Assembly (NCBI RefSeq): GCF_028890305.1
Contig: NZ_JARBXM010000001.1
Location: forward strand, 250,501 to 314,500
Origin: Candidatus Methanosphaera massiliense
GTDB taxonomy: Archaea > Methanobacteriota > Methanobacteria > Methanobacteriales > Methanobacteriaceae
Direction of reading: 5' to 3'
Length of the DNA: 64,000 nucleotides
Part shown: piece by piece, positions 56,201-64,000 of the stretch
Position numbering within the stretch: the first letter of the stretch is position 1
How the letters are laid out: every line of letters begins with the position of its first letter
The notes under the pieces: model-generated
The model's database searches: none
What the model was told of the DNA's origin: nothing
Seen by the model: the letters and a program-made list of their open reading frames with translations, nothing else
Translations under genes and position numbers: made by a program

Positions 56201-57687
56201 AGTGCAATTCATCAACAGTATCCAAAAACTTCACAATATTAAAATACAAGACTAAAATAACAGCAACCGATGTTGTAGGAGTTATAGGAACTATTATAAA
56301 CTTTAATGGAACAGTAACAACAAATAATGGCACATTAGTTAATGATGGAATAATAAACATAAAACTTAATGGAAAAACCATGGGAAAAACCAATGTAACA
56401 AAGGGAAAATTCACATACACATATACAGTTCCAGTATTCAGTGCAAAAAATTATATATTAACATACACCTATGGAGGAAATTCCATATACGATGGAAGTA
56501 CCTTGAATAAGACCTTTAGAATAAAAAAAATAACTACTAAAATAACAACAAACAACGTTCTAGGAGTTATAGGAACTACTGTAAAACTCAATGGAACAAT
56601 AACAACAACTAATGGAACCAAAATAAACAATGGAACAATAAACATAAAAATCAATGGAACAACAATAGGACAAACAAAGATAATTAATGGAAAGTACACG
56701 TATAATTATACAATTCCAATAATAACTGCAAAAAGTTATACATTAACTTACACATATGGAGGAAATTCCATATACGATAGATGTACTACAAGTAAAACAA
56801 TTAAGATAAATAAGCAAACTACAAGGATAACAACAAATAATGTAAAAGGATATGTTGGAGAACCCGTTATTCTTAAAGGTACATTAACAACAACTAATGG
56901 AACTAAAATAAATGGATCTGTAACTATAAAACTTAATGGAAAAACTGTGAGAAAAGTAACAGTGACTAATGGTTCATTTAGTTATAATTATGTTATACCC
57001 GCATATCATGCGAATAATTATACATTAAATTATATCTATGATGGTACGTCCCAGTATAATACTTCATCTGCAAATAAGATTTTCACAATATTAAAACATG
57101 ATATTGTAATAAATGCAAGTGATGTTAGTATATACGCTGGTGAAACTGTTAATCTTAAAGGAACTGTTAAAGCTAGTAACGGAACAAATATAATGCAAGG
57201 TACTGTAATAATAAAGTTCAATGGAAGAGTAATAGGACAAGCAAATATCACAAACAGTACATTCCTATATAAATATAAAATACCTGATTGTACTGCTAAA
57301 AACTATACATTAACTTATACGTACAATGAAAGTACTAATTATAACAGTTATCAATTCAACAGTACCTTGAATGTGAAAAACCAGACATCTATTATAAAAA
57401 TAAGCAGTGTAACAAAAAAAAGTGATAAATTAAAATTCACTGTGCAGATTAAAGGATCAAAAACAGCAATCCCTGCTACTGCTGGAAGTGTAGTATATAA
57501 AATTGATGGTAAACTAGTTAAGGATTCAAATGGAACTATTATAAAAACTACTATTAGAAATGGTACTGTTGTTATAACATATACTATTCCTAAAAGTATT
57601 CGTAAGGGAACACATACATTAACAGTAGTTTATTATGGAGGAAAAAGTCTTCGTGGAGGTTATACTTCAACAAAAGTTACAATCTGA
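53296..57687 (+). CDS. Large secreted adhesin-like protein (beta-helix plus Ig-like repeats)
   Basis: A 1463-residue surface protein. Signal peptide: residues 1-24 (GIILLIFITLLTVGSCYA). Residues about 75-640 form a right-handed beta-helix with many NN-x-A-x-x-GGAIY turns (polymorphic outer membrane-like repeats). After a linker (640-790) come seven Ig-like units of about 95 residues, each with NGT, NGKYTYxYTIP and LTYTYxGNSxY motifs. It is very rich in Asn and Thr, with many NxS/T sites. I see no C-terminal membrane helix or sorting signal, so how it is held at the cell wall is unclear. Such proteins are typical of gut Methanobacteriales and probably bind host or bacterial surfaces. Confidence 0.92.
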   Translation: MNFKKGIILLIFITLLTVGSCYASDNSTDTSETLENNIISSESTANTFETNDYNEYSDSDNPDDTIKYYKTASGHNKEKVSEIYVNKDKGNDKSSGNNTNPYKTIDKALDKVSTSNDSIIHISHGTYSLSKTRKIANCTTLTIVGEDKDNTIINLNHHKGFILNNVTINIQKLTLTNASHSGQGGVFTIESNVSFNADDCIFTNNDAVVGGVLFTSLDYNNITITNSLFRNNSADNQGGALQVGGEHTTTLIHNCSFINNSCDPNVDNVTFRRVGGAIYSGTYGVTYVDLCNFINNTAVNGTCIFSGSHAQLYLTNSNFTYNNASNNQHINTRGTVTIASGIGNITNCYFAYNNASYGAAISINSGEEANITSCVFYSNKARTLGGAIYNYGDLNVVNCKFIKNWGSNRGGAILDKGNKNVNIINSTFTDNSIRITADTSTDNPQGGAISISGPAITFNIDNCTFNNNSAYYGGAIYSKDDAKNININNTVFKNNDAQYGGAIYSDGVGLNIRIANSAFNNNNANNNGGSIVYNGLFITSLITDTEFTNNKAINSPRGEGGAIYIGKYATITMSNTTFVNNTANTYGGAISVQSSLYLSIIKSLIKNNTAVTGGAIYQNNSVNYGVFPSTIQLKTSILVDNGGIYQVYSEKPYDSQYNDNWINWTWFGQNNVPLTAAHNFNITKNYLLQISEDNILPRDWLNKTITIKSGGISEITVFIYSVVTKQDKLTLDYGYTDDFLKTVNIEITKNDNVTYTLPLYISENIDITGVKKLDILLDHQKIILTLNNDNITTIKTNIIGSDITRTIGEKVIINGSVKTSNGTLVNNGTVIIRIDDNTVAQTSVINGRYAYEYTIPSYDADKYKLTYNYIGEYPYDNSIITKTLTILKQDTKITTNNVKTYVKNTTILNGTVTTINGTPVANGTITIKLNEKTIGQTKVINGKYTYKYTIPITTTTNNIITYTYDGNSQCNSSTVSKNFTILKYKTKITATDVVGVIGTIINFNGTVTTNNGTLVNDGIINIKLNGKTMGKTNVTKGKFTYTYTVPVFSAKNYILTYTYGGNSIYDGSTLNKTFRIKKITTKITTNNVLGVIGTTVKLNGTITTTNGTKINNGTINIKINGTTIGQTKIINGKYTYNYTIPIITAKSYTLTYTYGGNSIYDRCTTSKTIKINKQTTRITTNNVKGYVGEPVILKGTLTTTNGTKINGSVTIKLNGKTVRKVTVTNGSFSYNYVIPAYHANNYTLNYIYDGTSQYNTSSANKIFTILKHDIVINASDVSIYAGETVNLKGTVKASNGTNIMQGTVIIKFNGRVIGQANITNSTFLYKYKIPDCTAKNYTLTYTYNESTNYNSYQFNSTLNVKNQTSIIKISSVTKKSDKLKFTVQIKGSKTAIPATAGSVVYKIDGKLVKDSNGTIIKTTIRNGTVVITYTIPKSIRKGTHTLTVVYYGGKSLRGGYTSTKVTI
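55680..57684 (+). repeat. Seven tandem Ig-like repeats in the adhesin gene
   Basis: Units of about 280-290 bases encode the repeated pattern (ITTNNV..., NGT, IKLNGK, NGKYTYxYTIP, LTYTYxGNS). The third and fourth units are the closest to each other in DNA, which suggests recent duplication. The last unit is the most diverged. Confidence 0.8.
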
Positions 57688-57914
57688 AAATTTCATTAAC
57701 TGAAAATATTCTTCTCCATAAATTTCTTTTTTTTATAAAAATATTATAGTAAACATGATATTTATCTTTGATTAAAATCGGATAAATAAATTATTTCAAA
57801 CTGATTATTCCTTATTAAATTAAAAAAAAAATTATAAAAAGTTTCTTAGTATTTTAATAGTATTTTTATTATTTATTTAGAAAAATACTTGTTTTAATTA
57901 TTTATTTAAAAATT

Positions 57915-58006
57915 TTTAGGTAAGCCAAAACCTTTATATAGTATCGAGTACAACATTTAATTGACTAAGAATTTAGGTATTCCTAAACTTAAAAATTGTT
58001 AGTCAA
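57915..58006 (+). promoter_or_regulatory. Orphan promoter with two DtxR-type metal boxes
   Basis: TTTAGGTAAGCCAAAA (57915-57930, one mismatch to TTTAGG-N4-CCTAAA) is followed by the TATA box CTTTATATA (57932-57940) and then by the perfect TTTAGG-TATT-CCTAAA (57972-57987), inside an outer inverted repeat TTGACTAA (57961-57968) / TTAGTCAA (57999-58006). The start site expected from the TATA is near 57960. TTAGG-N4-CCTAA sites are the classic operators of iron- or manganese-dependent DtxR/IdeR-family repressors. Nothing codes downstream on this strand before the convergent ProC-like gene. Confidence 0.6.
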
Positions 58007-58100
58007 CAAAAAATGTTAAAAGATTAATACAAAAAAGCCTATAGAGAATTAAGACTAAAAAGACTAAAACTATTATAATATCCTACACAATAGTCTAAAA
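57961..58100 (+). ncRNA. Possible metal-regulated small RNA
   Basis: A transcript from the orphan promoter would start near 57960 and contain the TTGACTAA/TTAGTCAA stem, then AGACTA (58061-58066) and TAGTCT (58091-58096) as a second stem, and three copies of GACTAA. The only ATG frame is four codons (58013). Either a small RNA or the leader of a deleted metal-transport gene. This is inference; only the sites are seen. Confidence 0.3.
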
Positions 58101-58303
58101 AAAAATTAAATCACCTATTATAAAAAAATAATTCGATATAGGAACTGATCTTTGTATTACTCACCACTCCTTATTAAAAACATAAAAACTTAAAAAAAGA
58201 AAAAAATGAAAACAAACTAAAAAACACTCAAAACATCCTAATGAGTAAGGAAAACAAATTTTTTTCTTTCTTTTCAAACCATACTTTTTTTTATAAATAA
58301 TTA
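58101..58303. other. AT-rich gap between the orphan promoter and the ProC-like gene
   Basis: About 200 bases with A-runs and T-runs that can serve as 3' ends for both sides. No coding frame was found. Confidence 0.4.
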
Positions 58304-59083
58304 CTAAGATAATTCATTATTACGTTTAATACCGGCCAGTAATGAATCATACAAAGAATTACCCTGGTCAAGACTACTAATAATAGCCTCAGTAACACCA
58401 CCAGGCGTTGAAACTTGTTTTACAAATTCATCAATATTATCAGTTGGAACTAACTTTTCAGCCTTTTTTGAAATCTCAATAAATTCATCGAAATCACCTG
58501 CAAATCTCTGTATATCCCTAACACTCTCATTACTATGTGGATCAACACGACAATAAACAGCTGGAAGACAGCCAGCAATAACCATATAATCCATTTTATC
58601 CTCACTATCAACAACATAATAATCAAAATCAAGTAAATCAAACAAGAAATCAGCTGCAGCATTACCAGGATATGTACCTGCAATAGCACAAGAATTCTTA
58701 ATGGTATCAGGACCAGTTGGAATAACCCTCACTACATTTTCAGATTTTGTTTGTTTTTTAATTTTATCAATAGATATACCAGCCATAAATGAAATTACAA
58801 GAGTATCTTTATCCAATCCAAAATCACCAATTTTTTCAAAAGATTGTGGAGGAACAGACAGTAAAATAATAGAAGAATCATTTACTAATCTAGAATTATC
58901 ACTTATCATATCCACAAGATTATCATCAAATAATGCACTGAATGTAAATATAGACCCATTATATGATAACTGAATATTATCATATGGATAACCCTTTTCT
59001 AATAATTTTAAAATAACAGATCTGCCTATATTTCCAGCACCAATTACACCTATTTTATTCTTAAAAAAATCCTCTTTAATCAT
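58304..59083 (-). CDS. Pyrroline-5-carboxylate reductase-like protein (divergent ProC)
   Basis: About 259 residues with a Rossmann NAD(P) site (KIGVIGAGNIGRSVILKLLE) and the ProC-like VSTPGGVTEAII near 220-232. The active-site segment that is ALSGSGPAY in true ProC is IAGCLPAVY here, so normal proline synthesis is doubtful. The frame is open to TTG 59107, but ATG 59083 gives the expected N-terminus. It is divergent from nreA. Could be an oxidoreductase of the same fold with another substrate. Confidence 0.72.
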   Translation of the reverse strand: MIKEDFFKNKIGVIGAGNIGRSVILKLLEKGYPYDNIQLSYNGSIFTFSALFDDNLVDMISDNSRLVNDSSIILLSVPPQSFEKIGDFGLDKDTLVISFMAGISIDKIKKQTKSENVVRVIPTGPDTIKNSCAIAGTYPGNAAADFLFDLLDFDYYVVDSEDKMDYMVIAGCLPAVYCRVDPHSNESVRDIQRFAGDFDEFIEISKKAEKLVPTDNIDEFVKQVSTPGGVTEAIISSLDQGNSLYDSLLAGIKRNNELS

Positions 59084-59234
59084 GATATAACAATATGTTA
59101 CTAACAATTAATAAAAAATTAGGAAATGACTAGAAAAATAATCCAATCTTACTTTATATTAAATATTACAAAAAACATATACTAATAAATAGTCAGAATA
59201 AAAAGGAATCAGGAACTAGAGGAGGTGTAACTAA

Positions 59235-60401
59235 ATGTTAGATAGTAAATATAGATATCTTAAAACAATAACTAAACAATTATACAATATGAAATCAGCT
59301 AAAGTAGATAAAGAACTTGAAGGTACTACACCACCCTCAGTCTTCATAGGAAGTTATAATTATCCTAAAGTATATGCAGGACCGTTATTATCACCTAGCT
59401 ACGAAGATTCATCAATTATGGACCAGCCAGAACAATGGATATCCACACATACTTCACAAAAAGATATTATTAACTACCGATTAAATCTTGTTAGAGGAAA
59501 ACAAACCATAGGAATAACTGATTTAGATAATAACTACATAGAAAAATTACAAGAAATATCTATGGCATCAAAATCCATCATGAGTGAAGCAGAATTTAAC
59601 AAAAAACCACAGGGAATGACATTTAGTGCAGAAAACGCTCCTCATGGACCTAGTGCTATTATAAAAAAATTTGATATTGACAACGTTAAATGGGACCATC
59701 AACTAGAAAAAGCATATTATGATACAGATCTTAAAGCAGCAGATGCAGTTGAAATATTACATGAAAAAAACGTTCCATTTACACAAATACAGAAAGCATT
59801 CTCAGTAGGAACAATGGGTGAAGGAAAAAACAGGAAACTAGTTCCTACACGATGGTCAATAACCGCGGTAGACACAACAATTGCAGACAGACTCCTGGAA
59901 AATGTGAGATATTACTCTCAAATAGACACATACAAAGTTTATGAATTTGAAAGTCTAAATAATTACTATGCAATACTTGAAATGCCAACACCATGGCAAT
60001 ATGAATGGATGGAAGCATTTTTAAAAGTAAATGGAAGAAAAAGCATGATATTCACTGATTGTGAACATAATAAGGGTAAAAAAGAGTACTCACGTGTAGG
60101 TGGATGTTATTATACTGCTAAAATGGCCGTATTAGAACAATTAGATAGAGATAAAGAACAGGCCGGATGTATAATATTCAGAGAAGCAAATGAGGATTAT
60201 ATTCCGTTAGGTGTATTTAATGTTAGAGAAAATATAAGACATGCAATGAATAGTAAACCACTTGAATTTGAAAGTCTAAGACAATCATTAGACTATATAG
60301 AAACTAAATTAAAATTAAGTGTGGATGATTTCAGAGCCGCAAGCCAATTACTTGATGAAGTACTAAAAGAAAGACAGACAACACTTGATCAGTTCTTCTG
60401 A
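59235..60401 (+). CDS. nreA: DNA repair protein NreA, without the usual N-terminal zinc finger
   Basis: A 388-residue archaeal Nre protein: [16 protein letters not shown] (about 36-51), [24 protein letters not shown]-like block ([14 protein letters not shown]), [11 protein letters not shown] and the C-terminal PCNA-binding QTTLDQFF (381-388). NreA works with PCNA in DNA damage response. Most members begin with a cysteine-rich finger; here the first residues are [18 protein letters not shown] and a full GGAGGTG ribosome binding site fixes this start, so the finger is truly absent. Confidence 0.88.
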   Translation: MLDSKYRYLKTITKQLYNMKSAKVDKELEGTTPPSVFIGSYNYPKVYAGPLLSPSYEDSSIMDQPEQWISTHTSQKDIINYRLNLVRGKQTIGITDLDNNYIEKLQEISMASKSIMSEAEFNKKPQGMTFSAENAPHGPSAIIKKFDIDNVKWDHQLEKAYYDTDLKAADAVEILHEKNVPFTQIQKAFSVGTMGEGKNRKLVPTRWSITAVDTTIADRLLENVRYYSQIDTYKVYEFESLNNYYAILEMPTPWQYEWMEAFLKVNGRKSMIFTDCEHNKGKKEYSRVGGCYYTAKMAVLEQLDRDKEQAGCIIFREANEDYIPLGVFNVRENIRHAMNSKPLEFESLRQSLDYIETKLKLSVDDFRAASQLLDEVLKERQTTLDQFF

Positions 60402-60413
60402 GGATAAGATATA

Positions 60414-61406
60414 ATGTTACAATTAAAATATAAAGAAATACCTGAGCATACTAGAAAGTTTATGAAGAAAGCAATTGACTCAGATTATGACTACTATGAT
60501 TATGCTGTCAACAAGATAAAAGAATTATTTCCATCACAGAAAGTTCATATCCTTAACAGTGCTAATAGTTGCATATTTACAATTACTGAAGCCTTACCCG
60601 AACCGATACTTGTACCAGATGAAGGAGGATGGAATGGATTACAACGTTCTGCCAAGATACTGAATAAACAAGTTCAAGAAATAAGTACTTCTAATGGTAT
60701 AATAAATACTGAAAATCTTTCCAAGTATTTTGAAAATAATGATGTAGGTTCCTTATATATTACAAGCTTATCTGCTTATACAGCAGAACAACCAGTGAAA
60801 GAAATATATGAACTATGTAATCTATATGATGTGATATTTATTTTAGATATTTCTGGATCCATGGGTGACGAAAAACTATCAAATACAGAATATGCAGACA
60901 TACAAGTATCATCAACAGGTTCACCAAAAATAGTAAACATAGAAAATGGTGGATTCATTAACAATATAACTCAGAAAATAAAACTAAATAACCATCTTTT
61001 AAAAACATTCAAGGCAGATAATATAACATGTGCTGGAATCTACGAGAATATAGACTATGCAGAACAAACATACAATAAAACACTGAAGGCTAACACATAT
61101 CTTAAAAAACAATTAATTAACAAACTAAAAGATGATAAAATACACAATATAATCCATGAAAACGAGTATGGATTAAACGTAATAATCACAGCAGAAAGTA
61201 AAAGTAAAGCAAAAAAATTATCCTATAATATAAGAACACAATTATCAATAACCAAAAATAAGAGTATTATAACAACAGGACCTAATTATAATAGACTTAA
61301 ACAGCCATGCATATGTATTGAAACAAAAAACCTAGATTCAAGTAGTTTGACAATAGATAACATGGATAAACTAGTAGAGATAATTATCAATGCAACAAAA
61401 GAATAA
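60414..61406 (+). CDS. PLP-dependent fold type I enzyme (aminotransferase-like)
   Basis: A 330-residue protein of the aminotransferase/DegT-like fold: VFILD-type strand IFILDISGSMGDE with the PLP-binding Asp (about 145), and ADIQVSSTGSPKIVN with a lysine at 172 that would form the Schiff base, followed by NGGF. The substrate cannot be inferred. It starts 12 bases after nreA and is probably co-transcribed. Its stop codon region overlaps the 3' element of the convergent cgi121 gene. Confidence 0.7.
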   Translation: MLQLKYKEIPEHTRKFMKKAIDSDYDYYDYAVNKIKELFPSQKVHILNSANSCIFTITEALPEPILVPDEGGWNGLQRSAKILNKQVQEISTSNGIINTENLSKYFENNDVGSLYITSLSAYTAEQPVKEIYELCNLYDVIFILDISGSMGDEKLSNTEYADIQVSSTGSPKIVNIENGGFINNITQKIKLNNHLLKTFKADNITCAGIYENIDYAEQTYNKTLKANTYLKKQLINKLKDDKIHNIIHENEYGLNVIITAESKSKAKKLSYNIRTQLSITKNKSIITTGPNYNRLKQPCICIETKNLDSSSLTIDNMDKLVEIIINATKE

Positions 61407-61416
61407 AAAAAAGGAG
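61405..61416 (-). terminator. T-run 3' element of the trmG10-cimA-cgi121 operon
   Basis: On the minus strand CTCC is directly followed by eight Ts, about 13 bases after the cgi121 stop. It overlaps the last codons of the convergent PLP-enzyme gene. Confidence 0.45.
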
Positions 61417-61428
61417 AAAAGTATTTAG

Positions 61429-61947
61429 TTAATTTTTGATTGCTAATAAAGCAATCTTCTCATTAATTCTATCCACCATATTTTTATCACTAGATAAATT
61501 ATAAGACTTCATAATCTTATCTGAATCAATAGTATTAATTAAATCATCATTTCTATTAGATAATAATTCTTCCATTTTAACTATCTGTTCGTCAAGTACA
61601 TTAATGTAAACCACAGTAATATTACACTGATTTTTAATACCAAGAAGTTTTAATGCTTCACTAATCTGTTTTTGAGCAGATAATCTTACACAAATTTCTA
61701 ATCCTTTATCATTAGCAAAGTTCTGATTCTCCTCAAAAGCTTTTATTGCCTGGGATATTGCCTGATTAATATGCTTCTCGCCACAAATATAATCAGTATC
61801 CAATAATTGAATTATTGAATCCTCCTTTAAGGAAGTGATTTCATCAACCTTCCTTAAAAAATCAGGAACATTTTCTATAAGATTATCTTCATAGGAATGA
61901 ATGGTTATATCATAATTTTCAAGTAATTCCGCCTGTAAATCATTCAT
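61429..61947 (-). CDS. cgi121: KEOPS complex subunit Cgi121
   Basis: A 172-residue Cgi121/TPRKB family protein. The key region is [15 protein letters not shown] (about 58-72) followed by [24 protein letters not shown], the Bud32-binding side. KEOPS makes the universal t6A37 tRNA modification; Cgi121 recruits tRNA. ATG at 61947 overlaps the cimA stop (ATGA). The same operon has a tRNA methyltransferase. Confidence 0.88.
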   Translation of the reverse strand: MNDLQAELLENYDITIHSYEDNLIENVPDFLRKVDEITSLKEDSIIQLLDTDYICGEKHINQAISQAIKAFEENQNFANDKGLEICVRLSAQKQISEALKLLGIKNQCNITVVYINVLDEQIVKMEELLSNRNDDLINTIDSDKIMKSYNLSSDKNMVDRINEKIALLAIKN

Positions 61948-63437
61948 TTTCTCATCTTCTTATCATCCGTAAGAATCTTATTTACTCCTTTCAAGTATGC
62001 TTCCACACTTGCTAGTATTACATCCGGCTCAGTACTTCTTGCAGTTATAACTTTATCTTCATGTTTAAGTTTTACAAGTACATCAATTAATGCATCAGTA
62101 CCACCAGTTACTGCATCTACATGATACTCTTCTAATGTAATATCTGCAGTATCTTTAATACTCTTCTGTATTGCTTCTATTGCAGCATCTACTGGTCCGA
62201 CACCTACCCCTGCTTCTATTTTTTCCTTATTATTTATGTTTACTTTTACAGATGCTGTTGGGGTTACTTTATTTCCTGATACTGTTGTATATTCCTCTAG
62301 TATTAATGAATCCTCTGGATTAATATGTAATATATCATCAGTAATAGTTTGTAAGTCCACATCTGTTACTGTTTTTCCCATGTCAGATAATGATTTTACT
62401 CGTTTAAATATTCTGTCTAATTCATCCTCTGTTACCTGGGTATTTGTTTCTTTTATTTTTTCATTTATAACGTGTTTTCCTACATGTTTTCCTAATACAA
62501 ATCTGCGACGATGTCCTACTGTTTCTGGCTTTATTGGTTCATAAGTTTCAGATTTCTTAAGTACTCCATCTGCATGTATACCTGATTCATGTGCAAAAGC
62601 GTTTTCTCCTACTATCGCCTTGTTGGATTGTAATGTTACACCAGAGATTGTTTCAACTAAGTGTGATATTTCATAGAATAATTTCGTGTTTATTCCTGTG
62701 TCTATATGATATAATGTTTCTAATGCCATTACTACTTCTTCACATGATGCATTACCTGCTCGTTCACCTAAACCATTTATGGTAACATGTGCTTGTTGTG
62801 CACCTGCATTTAATGCCATTAATGTATTAGCTACTGCTAATCCAAAATCATCATGACAATGTACACTTACAGGTCTGGATAATGTTGCTAATTCCTTATA
62901 GAAATCATATGATTTTTCAGGAGTTAATAAACCTACCGTATCACATGCACATAAACGATCCGCTCCTGCTTCTATACCTAAATTATATAATCTTTTAAGG
63001 TCATCCATACTTGTTCTTGTTGCATCCTCAGTTGATAATTCTACAATTAAACCATGACTTTTAGCATATTCTGTAGCATTTACTGTCATCTGTTCTACTT
63101 GTTCTCTTGTCTTTCTTAATTTGTATTGTATATGTAAATCAGATGATGGAATTACTAAATGAATACTATCCACGTCACAGTTTAGTGCTGTGTCAATATC
63201 TACTTTAACAGGCCTAGCAAAACTACATATTTCAGCGTCTAAATTGTTTTCAGTTATTGTTTTAATACTTTTTTGTTCACCCTTTGAAGTTATTGCAGAA
63301 CCTGCTTCTATAACATCTACTCCTAATTCATCCAGTTTTAGAGCTATTTTAAGCTTTTCATTAGATGTTATTAATACGCCGGGTGTTTGTTCTCCGTCAC
63401 GTAATGTTGTATCAAATATTTTTATATTATCTAACAT
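61944..63437 (-). CDS. cimA: (R)-citramalate synthase CimA (2-isopropylmalate synthase family)
   Basis: About 497 residues. It condenses acetyl-CoA and pyruvate to citramalate for isoleucine synthesis. The catalytic TIM barrel starts with [15 protein letters not shown] and has [14 protein letters not shown]; the C-terminal LeuA-type regulatory dimer domain is present (about 385-490). [14 protein letters not shown] and the [12 protein letters not shown] stretch resemble Methanocaldococcus CimA more than LeuA. The frame opens at GTG 63446, but AGGTGAT there is the ribosome binding site for ATG 63437. 2-isopropylmalate or homocitrate synthase remain possible. Confidence 0.85.
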   Translation of the reverse strand: MLDNIKIFDTTLRDGEQTPGVLITSNEKLKIALKLDELGVDVIEAGSAITSKGEQKSIKTITENNLDAEICSFARPVKVDIDTALNCDVDSIHLVIPSSDLHIQYKLRKTREQVEQMTVNATEYAKSHGLIVELSTEDATRTSMDDLKRLYNLGIEAGADRLCACDTVGLLTPEKSYDFYKELATLSRPVSVHCHDDFGLAVANTLMALNAGAQQAHVTINGLGERAGNASCEEVVMALETLYHIDTGINTKLFYEISHLVETISGVTLQSNKAIVGENAFAHESGIHADGVLKKSETYEPIKPETVGHRRRFVLGKHVGKHVINEKIKETNTQVTEDELDRIFKRVKSLSDMGKTVTDVDLQTITDDILHINPEDSLILEEYTTVSGNKVTPTASVKVNINNKEKIEAGVGVGPVDAAIEAIQKSIKDTADITLEEYHVDAVTGGTDALIDVLVKLKHEDKVITARSTEPDVILASVEAYLKGVNKILTDDKKMRK

Positions 63438-63446
63438 GAATATCAC

Positions 63447-64000
63447 CTATTTTTTTGTTAAAACAGTAATTATACGTGTTAAGCTTTTATGCATTCTTAT
63501 TGAATGTTGTTCTTTTATTTTTAGAGGTGTTCCTTCTATTACCTCATTTAAATCTATGTAATGAGGACTTGCCATACATATATATCCATCATCTTTAAGA
63601 TATGATGAAATAGCATTCAATGCTTCATGATACAATTGTTTAGTATCATCACCACCTAGTGTTGTTGATATACCATAAGGTGGATCCATTGCTACTGCAT
63701 CTACTTTTTTATCTAATTTTAAATCGCGTACATCTTCCCACATTATCTTAAAATCAGAAAATCCCTCTGCAGCTAGGTTTAATTTTGTTCCTTCATACAT
63801 TTGTTTTTCAATATCAGAGCCGATTAATTTTGTATTTAGTTCACCAGCTTCTATTAGTATTCCTCCTGTTCCACAGAAAGGATCAAGTAATGTGTCATTT
63901 TCATGAACTCTTGCTAAGTTAACCATACATAAAGCTAATTTTGGACTCATTGATCCAGGATGGAAATATGGACGTTTATGTGGCTTGTTATCAAAGAAAT
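63447..64000 (-). CDS. tRNA (guanine10-N2)-methyltransferase, C-terminal part, cut by the window edge
   Basis: The frame is open past 64000. The visible part reads KPHKRPYFHPGSMSPKLALC then LLDPFCGTGGILIEAG (SAM motif I) and AMDPPYGIS, the catalytic DPPY motif of N2-guanine methyltransferases. This fits archaeal Trm-G10 (Trm11 family), which makes m2G/m22G at position 10 of tRNA; its THUMP domain would be outside. It precedes cimA by 9 bases and cgi121, another tRNA-modification gene, is in the same operon. Confidence 0.86.
   Translation of the reverse strand, partial: FFDNKPHKRPYFHPGSMSPKLALCMVNLARVHENDTLLDPFCGTGGILIEAGELNTKLIGSDIEKQMYEGTKLNLAAEGFSDFKIMWEDVRDLKLDKKVDAVAMDPPYGISTTLGGDDTKQLYHEALNAISSYLKDDGYICMASPHYIDLNEVIEGTPLKIKEQHSIRMHKSLTRIITVLTKK

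Noticed and set aside
53296-57687. CRISPR-like or mobile repeat array
   Set aside because: The repeats are long, in frame and encode Ig-like protein domains; there are no conserved short repeats with unique spacers.

Overview
The window looks like a chromosomal segment of a methanogenic archaeon of the order Methanobacteriales, most likely Methanosphaera or a close relative. The evidence is very AT-rich DNA with Lys/Asn/Ile-rich proteins, archaeal information-processing genes (L11, Spt5, SecE, S8e, S3Ae, L40e, TFE, a split family-B DNA polymerase), methanogen genes (coenzyme M synthesis comA, F420-reducing hydrogenase frhADGB, the McrA thioamidation factor TfuA, a MurD-like ligase that may make coenzyme F430), archaeal lipid genes (GGGP synthase, geranylgeranyl reductase) and a large Asn/Thr-rich adhesin-like protein. 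Species assignment is inference. I saw no transposon, CRISPR array, rRNA or tRNA.

Layout. 1-3.4 kb (minus strand): ftsZ, a small TIGR04076-type gene, then secE-spt5-rpl11-rpl1. 3.9-8.6 kb (plus): comA, a CofE-like gene, tfe, then an HD-domain gene, tfuA and a LarE-like PP-loop sulfur transferase. 8.7-12.5 kb (minus): CBS protein, bacterial-type serS, RDD membrane protein, hypE. 13-14 kb (plus): rps8e overlapping the small subunit of split DNA polymerase B. 14.1-19.6 kb (minus): UbiB-like kinase, zinc-ribbon acidic membrane protein, PmbA/TldD-like protein, hypD. 19.8-31 kb: MurD-like ligase, secreted VanW-like protein, nucleotidyltransferase, DUF169, GGGP synthase, L40e, Tsr3, DUF116, NifX-like, a divergent primase-like protein, an acyltransferase, a candidate structured RNA and S3Ae. 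31-36 kb (plus): DUF92, apgM, glmM, glmU-like. 36-38 kb (minus): a compact cluster of four unknown genes. 38-42.4 kb: frhADGB and an AlkD-like gene. 42.4-47 kb: zinc peptidase, geranylgeranyl reductase, an Orc1/Cdc6-like ATPase without its DNA-binding domain, and a two-gene operon whose first gene has no AUG start and whose second encodes five AP2-like repeats. 47.5-57.7 kb: adenine deaminase, DUF447, split GMP synthase, a DUF815 ATPase and the adhesin. 58-64 kb: an orphan metal-box promoter, a ProC-like gene, nreA, a PLP-fold enzyme, and trmG10-cimA-cgi121.

How the genes work together. hypD and hypE serve [NiFe] active-site assembly, needed by the FrhA subunit, which still carries its C-terminal propeptide; FrhD is its protease. 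ComA, the MurD-like ligase and TfuA all bear on methyl-coenzyme M reductase (its coenzyme M, F430 and thioglycine). GlmM and the GlmU-like enzyme make UDP-GlcNAc for the cell wall. PolB2 and NreA both end in PCNA-binding motifs.

Best candidates for something undescribed: a ~130-nt multibranched RNA at about 30185-30314; an orphan promoter with two DtxR-type metal boxes at 57915-58006 and no following gene; a divergent primase-like protein at 27656; the four-gene cluster at 36120-37918; the non-AUG gene plus AP2-repeat operon at 45554-46971; and a recurring C-run/T-run element at gene 3' ends.
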